A stretch of DNA of 64,000 bases from Tilletiaria anomala UBC 951. Lineage: Eukaryota > Basidiomycota > Exobasidiomycetes > Georgefischeriales > Tilletiariaceae. The notes under the pieces are model-generated. The model saw only the letters and a program-made list of their open reading frames with translations. It was not told the DNA's origin and did not search any database. Below, one piece after another: positions 57,150-64,000 of the stretch (its first letter is position 1; each line of letters begins with the position of its first letter). A program made the position numbers and the translations under genes. The stretch covers positions 62,001 through 126,000 of the forward strand of contig NW_013546999.1 in assembly GCF_000711695.1 (NCBI RefSeq), read 5' to 3'.

Positions 57150-58360
57150 TCAAGCCATTGCATGATCCGCACCTGTGATCCAGTGCGCCAGATCAATCAC
57201 GAAGCTCGGCATGAGCGCCAGCACTGGCGCGAAGCGCGAATACCACGGCATGAACATGTAGCAGCTGCGCCTGCGACTGAGTGCGTCTTCCACGATGCGC
57301 CGCGCGACGTCGGCCGCGTTGAGCGTTGGCGCGAGAAACTCAGCGAGCGCGCCATAGCGCATGCGTGCGAACAGCGGCGTGCGCACGCGTCCGAGCGTCA
57401 CAAGCGTCGTGCGCACCGCGCACGCATTCTTTCCCCCTACGATGCCGTGGTCGAGCTCGCGGCGAAGCGATGCGTGCAGCCCGACCAGTGCGTGCTTGGA
57501 CGCGGCGTAGTCTGCGACGTGGGCGATGCCGACGTGGCCCATGATACTAGAGATTGTCACGATGTGTCCGCTGGGTTGGTGAGCTGCAATCATGTCCGGC
57601 AAAAACGCGCGGATGGTCCAGAAGTGTGCGAGCACATTTACCTCAAACAGCCGCTCGATCTCGCAGTCCGCAAGGGTCAACAGCGACTTTCCCCGCCCGC
57701 TCTGGATGCCGGCGTTGTTGATCAGGATCGTGACAGGTGCACCGGTAAGCTCACGAACGCGTGCAGCGGCGTGTTGGATCTCGGTGCGGGACGTCAGGTC
57801 GCAGTGCACATAAAACAGCCTGTCGTCGTGGCTTGTGACGGATGTTGAAGGCGGCCGCGGCGCAGCAATGTCCAAGTTGGCAACTTTTGCCCCCTTTGCA
57901 AGGCACAGACAGACGATCTCATGGCCCAGCCCGCTGCTCCCCCCCGTAACCACGACGACCTGCTCTGCCCACCATTCGCGTGAACTAGTCTGAAGTTTTG
58001 GTGCTGGTGCTGATTGCTGCTGCGCTAGGAATGAAAACGGGAAGAGCTGGTTTAGCCAGGCTGATGAGAGGTACGTGAACAGGTTGACTACTAGCGTCAA
58101 GCCTGCTAGATGGTCCAATGCCGTGTATGTTATCGAATCTTCACGGCTGCCAGGGAACAGAGGTCGCCATATTGCGAACACAGGCACGTGTTGACACAGC
58201 AGCCAGCTTGTCGCGATCGGGACATCTGCATGGGAGCGAAACGAGCACGTAGAGAAGGATAATGGAATTTAGAATCATGTCGCTGCATCGAGCCAGTCGA
58301 GGAGCACTACTGACTGAAGAAGGCAAAATGGGCAATTCGCACAATATCATCGATCGACAT
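57150..58360 (-). CDS. Short-chain dehydrogenase/reductase, membrane-anchored (RDH10/SDR16C-like)
   Basis: NAD(P)-dependent oxidoreductase. Exons 58360-58315 and 58225-57150; the sum is 1,122 nt, 373 aa. The first exon gives MSIDDIVRIAHFAFF and splices to NVPIATSWLLCQHVP, forming a hydrophobic N-terminus. A second hydrophobic stretch, LVVNLFTYLSSAWLNQLF, follows. The Rossmann signature TGGSSGLG lies at about residue 108, NNAG at about 190, the catalytic Ser in TISSIMGHVG and the YAASK Tyr/Lys pair at about 245. All catalytic residues are present. The layout resembles the ER-anchored retinol/17-beta-hydroxysteroid dehydrogenase group (RDH10, SDR16C). Fungal members act on lipids or long-chain substrates; the substrate here is unknown. 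Confidence 0.9.
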
Positions 58361-59242
58361 AACCCAGCTGCCTCTGAGAGCCCTGCACTTTCACGATCAA
58401 GATCAAGATCGCCGCTCTTGCTGTTCACAGCAGAAGCTTCACTGCCGAAACTATTTTGTGACGATGCTTCAAGCTTCTTAAATCTTTGCATGGACAGTGT
58501 GCCTTTGCGATGTGAGCATCGCTTGCGATGGTAAAGCCGGAGAGAGAGCCAAAGAGTGAGAGAAGTTCAGCCCGATGGAGTGTGGCCGCTGAACATGCCA
58601 GAAGAGATGCTGACTCACTATGTGAAATAGGGTTCCACGTATCTTGGAGCGCTGTACACATCGTGCGAAGTCCAACCATACTCCGACAGGGAAACCAATC
58701 CCCCCCATTCAGCAATGGGGTACACGCTCTGAGCCTGTCGAAGAGCGCGTTGCCTGCACATCGGCGGAGCTGACGTTGCCGATGGTAGAACTGATCCCTC
58801 CCTTTCCTGCGATCCGAGGGGCTCACCTTCCCTAGCGGTGCACTCCGAGGTGCAGTGAATACCACCTTGGTACATTGCCGCTTGTACGCAAGGCGACGCC
58901 AAGGTGCCACTGAAATCTCGTGTTAAGAATATCTCGAATCGGTGTACGCTCCGAGTATACGTTCTGCATGGTTTGGCGATGCGCAGACTTTGCGCAGAAT
59001 CTCGAACCCCGCCTGCTGCAGGGATGGCGCGTCATATCGGCCTTCATACGCTTCCTCCTGGCGCTTTCGCCAGAGGACCGGGGCACACCATGTTGCATAT
59101 CACATGGCCATGTATCAAGGTGGCGTACCATTCAACGAATCCCGACTTTCGGGTTCACATTGCCCATGCTATCCATTCATGAGTGTTGTGCATTCAGATC
59201 GGCTAACGAATATGTAGCTGCAGCTGTTGCCCATATGTGCGC
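58361..59242. other. Intergenic interval, 882 bp
   Basis: Between the SDR start and the APN1 stop, both minus. A 161-codon minus frame (58425-58910) has no family signature. No gene is supported. Confidence 0.6.
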
Positions 59243-61031
59243 TTATTCTTCCTCAGACAAGTCTGAACTCTCTTCATCAGCGTCTTCTTCATTCTGCTTG
59301 ATGCTCTTTACGTTACCCTTCCCCTTGGTCTTGGCTTTGGCGTTGACGACTGCCCTCGCCTTCACGCCAGCAGCATTCGATTTCTTACCTCCCTTGCTGT
59401 CTTTCTTCTGCTCCCAAGCTCGTTTCACATCCTGCACCTCTTTCACTAGGGACCTCACCTTGTCCCATTCGGTCGCAGTCTCGTCCTCGGGTAGCCCTTC
59501 AAGCAAGTAAAGCATACGGATCTCCCGCGCCCAGACGCCGTGCATCGTCTCTTCGTCGCAGTCCTTTCCTGCGGGCGTCTCGAGCACGCAGGGTATTCCT
59601 GCCAGCCGATCGTCGTTCATGATGCGCCAGAAAGCCTTGAGGCCTATGCAGCCAGCGCCAATGTTCTCATGTCGGTCTTTGCGGCTGCCCAGCTCGACTT
59701 TTGAGTCGTTCAGATGCATGCCAAGTACATTCGAAAAGCCGATTGTCGCGTCCAACTCGCTCATCGTTGCTGCGTACGCTTCGGCCGAGCGCAGGTCATA
59801 ACCAGCTGCAAAAGCATGCGCCGTGTCGATGCAGACACCGACGCGCAACTTGTCGTGCACCAGGTCCATGATAGCTTTTAGCTCCGAAAAGGACCCGCCG
59901 ATGATGTTGCCCGCGCCAGCCATATTCTCCAGGACAATCACAACACTTGGAATGCGTTGATGCACGGCGTTGATACACGCTGCCACGGACGCGATACCTT
60001 CGTTTTTGGTGCAGTCGCCACAGGTACTCTGCAGGCATGCAAGCGAACAAAATCGGGTCAGCGGCATATTGTTTCTTGGAGAACATGCACAAACGCACAC
60101 CGGGGTGGAAATTGTACAGCTTGATCCCAAGCTGGTGACATCGGCTGACATCGTCGACGAACGCTTCCATGGCTTTATCCTGCTTGGCCTTATCGGGATT
60201 CCCAAGGTTAATGAGATAACATCCGTGCGGCATGACATTTGCCCCCTTTTTGGCCACGCTTACGGCGCCGTCTTGTCGATCCTGCCAATTAAAGCGGTGC
60301 TCGCCAGCAATGGTGCCAAATTCTCGAACATTAGCTTCATCCATCGGCTTGGCAGCCCACTGCATTTTAGGCCGGACGAACATCGAGACGGCGTTGGCGC
60401 CAATCTTAAGTGCGTTGAGCAGAGCGTTCTGCGGCCCTCCAGCCGAGGAAACATGGGCACCTATCCAATGCTTCGACGTCGTATTTCGAGCGAACAGAGG
60501 GACAATAGAATTCGGCGTTGGTATCTCCTTCTTGCTCCTCTTTTTTTGCCCGTGCACTTGTTCATGGATTGTTGCACGGGAGAAAGACGCAGCCTTTGCT
60601 TCAGGCGTGTCTCCGGCTGGCACTCCTTCTTCGTCTTTCCCCTCAAACTTGACCGCGATCTTACGGCCACGTTCTGTCAAAGTTTGCTGCTCTCCCGCTG
60701 CTTCAATTTTCACGGTTGTGTTTCCCGGGCCAATCTCTGCCTTTCGCTTCCGGCCTCGCTCTGCGGGTTTGAATTCCTCTACAACGGATGATGTAACACA
60801 GTCCTCCAACTTGCTTGTGGGATCTTGAGGCTCTTCCGTTTTAGCCTTGCCTTTGCCTTTTCCTCCTCGTGTGGTACCATTGGCCGCGGTAATTGATGAC
60901 GGTAGCAAAGCCGGCTTGTTCCCTTCCACGGTGCTGGATCTCGATACGGTCGTCACAACCTCGGTGGGTGTGGCGATGCTTGCGTGAGTCACACTGCGGC
61001 GGGAGCTGCGCCGCGGGGTCGGCGCGGACAT
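59243..61031 (-). CDS. APN1: AP endonuclease, endonuclease IV family (Apn1)
   Basis: Zinc-dependent enzyme of base-excision repair that cuts DNA 5' to abasic sites, nuclear and probably mitochondrial. Exons 61031-60099 and 60028-59243; the sum is 1,719 nt, 572 aa; the intron is 70 nt. The catalytic barrel starts near residue 185 with HWIGAHVSSAGG. Metal ligands lie in LYNFHPG (at the intron), VIVLENMAGAGN, GVCIDTAHAFAAGYD, GMHLNDSK, RKDRHENIGAG and CVLETPAGKD. All expected His, Asp and Glu are present. The N-terminal 185 residues are basic and disordered with RGRKRKAE-type nuclear signals. The C-terminus has a Lys-rich run and then an acidic tail (EEDADEESSDLSEEE). Both extensions make it longer than the 367-aa yeast enzyme. 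Confidence 0.95.
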
Positions 61032-61703
61032 GGCTACAAATGACCCAATCCAAGAAAAAAGGGTAGAGCCGACTGACCGACGCGCGTTTTCTCAAGGGTT
61101 GACCAGGAGTAGCGGTGTCGCGTCACCAGTGGCGGCGGATGACGCTGGCAAGAAAGCTCGCCAGTTGCACAAACGAAATCTGCGCGCCCTAAAACAAAAT
61201 CTGGTTTGAGTAAGAATAAATCTTGTCATCCATCCCCAACGTTTCGCACTATGATGTGCGAGCCTAGCAACAGAGGTAAAAAAGTACAGGGCCGTTCATC
61301 GTACCATTAAAATACGCTGAGGCGCCAACAATTAACAACGCATGAAAAAATCGATTAATGGCGAAGTCAAGTCGACAGCGCGAGTCTGGTCAGGATGAGA
61401 AATGAGCCAGCTTTTGTTGTGTCTGGAAGTTAGGGTTAGTAGCTAGGACGCGTCGCGCCCATCGAAGCTTTGCTCATCGCGTCTGTGGCTCGACGTAACC
61501 AGTGAGTAACACCATGGCATTCAGACACTCCTGTAGCTCTTCAGCTTTGGCCACCCCCCCTTTCAACTGCCATCCACTTCGCCTCGCCCGTCGCTGCCGC
61601 GTCGATACAGCGTCCCTTGTCACAGCACTAACACCAGCGCCAGCACCAGCACTGCTCGGCGCAAGCTGCAGCTACTGCAGTGGGCTCTCTCCCGCTGGCG
61701 CCC
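61032..61703. other. Bidirectional promoter interval between APN1 and the Rap1-like gene, 672 bp
   Basis: It contains TTAGGGTTAG, 1.6 telomere-type repeats, at 61430-61439. The last 140 bases belong to duplicated segment copy B. Confidence 0.6.
61430..61439 (+). promoter_or_regulatory. Telobox-like element TTAGGGTTAG
   Basis: Telomere-type repeat in the divergent promoter of APN1 and a Rap1-Myb-like gene. Fungal Tbf1/Teb1/Tay1-type Myb proteins bind such promoter teloboxes. Similar 7-mers occur at 2314, 11784, 29303 and 40812, all intergenic. Confidence 0.4.
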
Positions 61704-61858
61704 ATGACCGACCCAGCGATGGGGGCGCGCAGTGCCGGCGTCCTCGACGATTCCGGCAACATGAACGAATTCGACTCGTCTGGGCCCGTCGCGACAGATC
61801 TGCTCTACCGTTGGGACCACGATGGACAGGCAAAGGCTCAGCATCAACAGGAAGATTC
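61564..61858 (+). repeat. Duplicated 5' leader and N-terminal segment, copy B (Rap1-like gene)
   Basis: Plus-strand partner of 56058-56340. The ATG codons of the two genes align (61704 here, 56211 there). The noncoding part upstream of the ATG is better conserved than the coding part. This copy has a few extra bases in a CAGCAC run around 61636-61652. Confidence 0.85.
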
Positions 61859-64000
61859 GGAACAGGATGAATTGCAAAGCCAGTCTCAAAGTGAGACCCG
61901 GGCAAGGGCATCAGGAACGACTGGGATTGGTGGTCATGAGCAGAGCCCCAGCGCTAATGCATCTGAGGCGGAGCAAGTGCCCACCTTGCAGACTGATCAT
62001 ATCGGTGACGAACACTCTTCGGACGATGGCCAAGACGCAGGATTGAATCGGCGGCGTGTAGCAGATCGAACGGTGGATACAAGTGCTGCCCGAACCAACG
62101 GCTCAACAGCAGCGTCGATGTCGAATGGGCATACACATCTGCACAGAAACGAGACTGTGAAGTCAAACACCGGTACAATCCCCAACACAGAACACAATGG
62201 ATTGGTAGTGCTTTCAGGACGCGCTGCTACGCTTGCTCATCTCAAGGACACGAGTTACGCTGTGAAAGCTGATGGCGGAGTAGCTACAGCGTGAGTGTAT
62301 GCGCCTCGAAGTGCCTATTCAAAGCAGTTGGCCAATGATTAAAGGCTTGCTAATGTCCATTTCTGTTTCCTCGCTGTAGCCGCCTGTCTTACACCAAAGG
62401 CGATCGCGATTTCATCATCAACTTCCTCTGCACGACTGATTTGCCTCCAAAAGGGCGATCGATAGGCGAGGAGCTCGCCAGGCTGAACCCTCGACACAGC
62501 ACGCAATCCTATATCACCTTCCTCCGCGACAACTACGATCGAGGCATGCATCTCGACCGCGTCGTTTTTGCGCGTAGGGCAGAGATGGGAGCTGCCGCGG
62601 CGCGCGAGGCGGACGCGCAGAGGCAGCGAGACGAGGCGCAAAGGCGCAGGGAGGACAGCGTCGCGGCTGATATTGCCGATATGAGAGAGCATGCGATCGA
62701 CGAGGACCGCTTGCTGCCGCTCGCCGAACCTGAAATTGAAGAGGAACTTACTTATGACAGAAACAGAAGCACGGCGAGAGGACTCAGCAACCTCACGAGG
62801 GCCGCAGTGCGAAGCCGTGACGACAGCACCGGAGACGGAAGCGATGTCGAAGCCTTGAATCAAGCCGAGCACCGCAGATCGCAGCGCGTGGCGCATCCGC
62901 AAGTACCCGATTATCACATGTCGCGACATGCCGGCTCGATGGGCCAAGGGAACGAGGAATGGGAAGTTACTGGCGAAGAGGAAGAAGAGAAATCGGGACA
63001 TCAAACTAAAGATGGAATCGAAGTCGAGCCTGGGCCTGGAGAGGGCAAGGGTCTGCCTAGGCAACTTGCGGATCGCACATGGAGCGGGCACAGGCTACGC
63101 ATCACGCGCCAAGGCAAGGCCGAAGCACTCGCTTCGAGCAGTCAAGGCAGAGCCGAAGCCAGCAAACCAATACGACGCTCAGCCACTGGTTTAACGGCAC
63201 AGGTGCAAGCTCGGGACCTTGCACCACACAAGTCTACGCGGACCGCACGTGCTGCGCGAACCGCGTCTGACGCCGGACCTCATTCAGCTCGCGGACAAGA
63301 TCGGACGCAGAAGCCAGGGAAAAATCGATCAACCGCAGGTGCGAGCCGTACGCGCTCTGGTGGCAGCACGCGCTCGTTTGCACCTGCCGCTGAAGAGTTC
63401 AGGGCAGACGCGGGTATTGGCATTTCGCAAAGCGAGACTCTGGCCGTGGATGTACATGACTTTTTCGTCGGAGACCAGGATGAAGACGCTGAGATTGATA
63501 TCAACATGGTCGCGGGTGTTGAAAGTGGAAACCGACTCGGTGCGCTGGAGGGGGCGCCTGCGCGACAAGCTGGGCGCATAGACTCGCTGTCAGCGGCGGA
63601 GGAAGCTGCAGATATCCTCATTCTAGCGTCTGCTCCTGAGAGTGCACCTCTTGCGGAACTGGATTTGTCCACACCGCAACCTGACGCAGAGGAAGTATTC
63701 CAAAAAGCGGCGAAAAGCAGTCCCAAGGTCCAGGGAAAACTGTTGCGTTCGAGACGGAAGCATGCCACTACTGCTGGAAGCAACGTGAAGGCGACATTCA
63801 CAAATGCGAACCGCGAATGGTTTCTTGTGCCACTTCAGTCACTGCTCGAGAATACTATCAGCGAACTCGGAGAAAATGTTGTTTTGGACGCAAGCTTCGT
63901 TTTGCAACCTCCGGACACATTTTTCAAGACCATTGCCGAACAGGTGAGTGCAATCCCCTCGCTTCGGCCTGCAACTTTCAGAGTTCTGTCTAGAGAGTGA
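61704..64000 (+). CDS. Rap1-Myb-like nuclear protein, 3' end probably outside window
   Basis: Exons 61704-62290 and 62380-63943 or beyond; the intron is 89 nt. After the shared N-terminal segment and an acidic Gln/Ser-rich region comes a compact domain at about residues 196-250: ARLSYTKGDRDFIINFLC, then GRSIGEELARLNPRHSTQSY and ITFLRDNYDRG. The pattern, aromatic-T-x-x-D at the start, an IGEELA helix, and H-T/S-x-x-S-aromatic-x-x-x-R/L-x-x-Y, resembles the Rap1 Myb domain of telomere proteins; this is my best guess only. A charged helix and about 250 disordered residues follow. At 63941 the sequence CAG/GTGAGT looks like a strong donor. Reading through it reaches a stop at 63998-64000, so the true chain probably continues in a further exon. 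Confidence 0.72.

Overview
The window is nuclear DNA from a fungus, most likely a basidiomycete and perhaps Ustilaginomycotina (smut-like). The evidence is GC-rich DNA, single genes about 1-4 kb long, many GT-AG introns of roughly 58-144 nt with CTNAC-type branch sites, fungal orthologues (UPF1, ELP3, RPT1, VMA1, FBA1, APN1, RNase H2 subunit B, YMR1) and long Ser/Ala/Pro-rich disordered proteins. The clade is an inference from style and would need a phylogeny. I rebuilt gene models by hand from frame, splice-site consensus and family conservation; almost every multi-exon model gives a total length divisible by three.

Layout. 1-1865: 5' part of a Ser-rich unknown gene (minus), cut by the left edge. 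3297-4684: RNase H2 subunit B (minus). 6554-8736: three-RRM RNA-binding protein (minus). 8737-12186: unusually long gene-free divergent interval. 12187-17033: 1,491-aa GAS2-domain coiled-coil protein (plus). 17368-19206: protein with a degenerate RNase H-like domain (minus). 19631-23077: myotubularin PI3P phosphatase (plus). 23173-25207: ELP3 (minus). 26655-29133: amino-acid/GABA-type permease with two apparent micro-exons of 7 and 6 nt (plus). 29550-33203: UPF1 (plus). 33656-36469: ZAP1-like C2H2 factor (minus). 37050-38590: decayed PAF-acetylhydrolase-like gene and an unrecognised decayed fragment. 38820-40610: RPT1 (minus). 41211-43278: VMA1 (plus). 43644-44689: glycolipid transfer protein (minus). 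45405-46964: class II aldolase FBA1 (plus). 48252-52885: 1,512-aa homeodomain protein (plus). 53076-56211: MFS transporter (minus). 57150-58360: SDR oxidoreductase (minus). 59243-61031: AP endonuclease APN1 (minus). 61704-64000: Rap1-Myb-like protein (plus), running off the right edge.

This is mostly a housekeeping region (proteasome, V-ATPase, NMD, Elongator, glycolysis, DNA repair) without operon logic; neighbours share bidirectional promoters or converge closely. No viral element, transposon, tRNA, rRNA or CRISPR was seen. The points most worth a second look are the two micro-exons in the permease, a hairpin enclosing two competing 5' splice sites (GC and GT) in the myotubularin gene, an inverted duplication of about 290 bp that gives the MFS and Rap1-like genes the same 5' leader and protein N-terminus, the catalytically dead RNase H-like domain, the PAF-acetylhydrolase pseudogene, and the Cys/His-rich ZAP1-like regulator with a possible in-frame intron.
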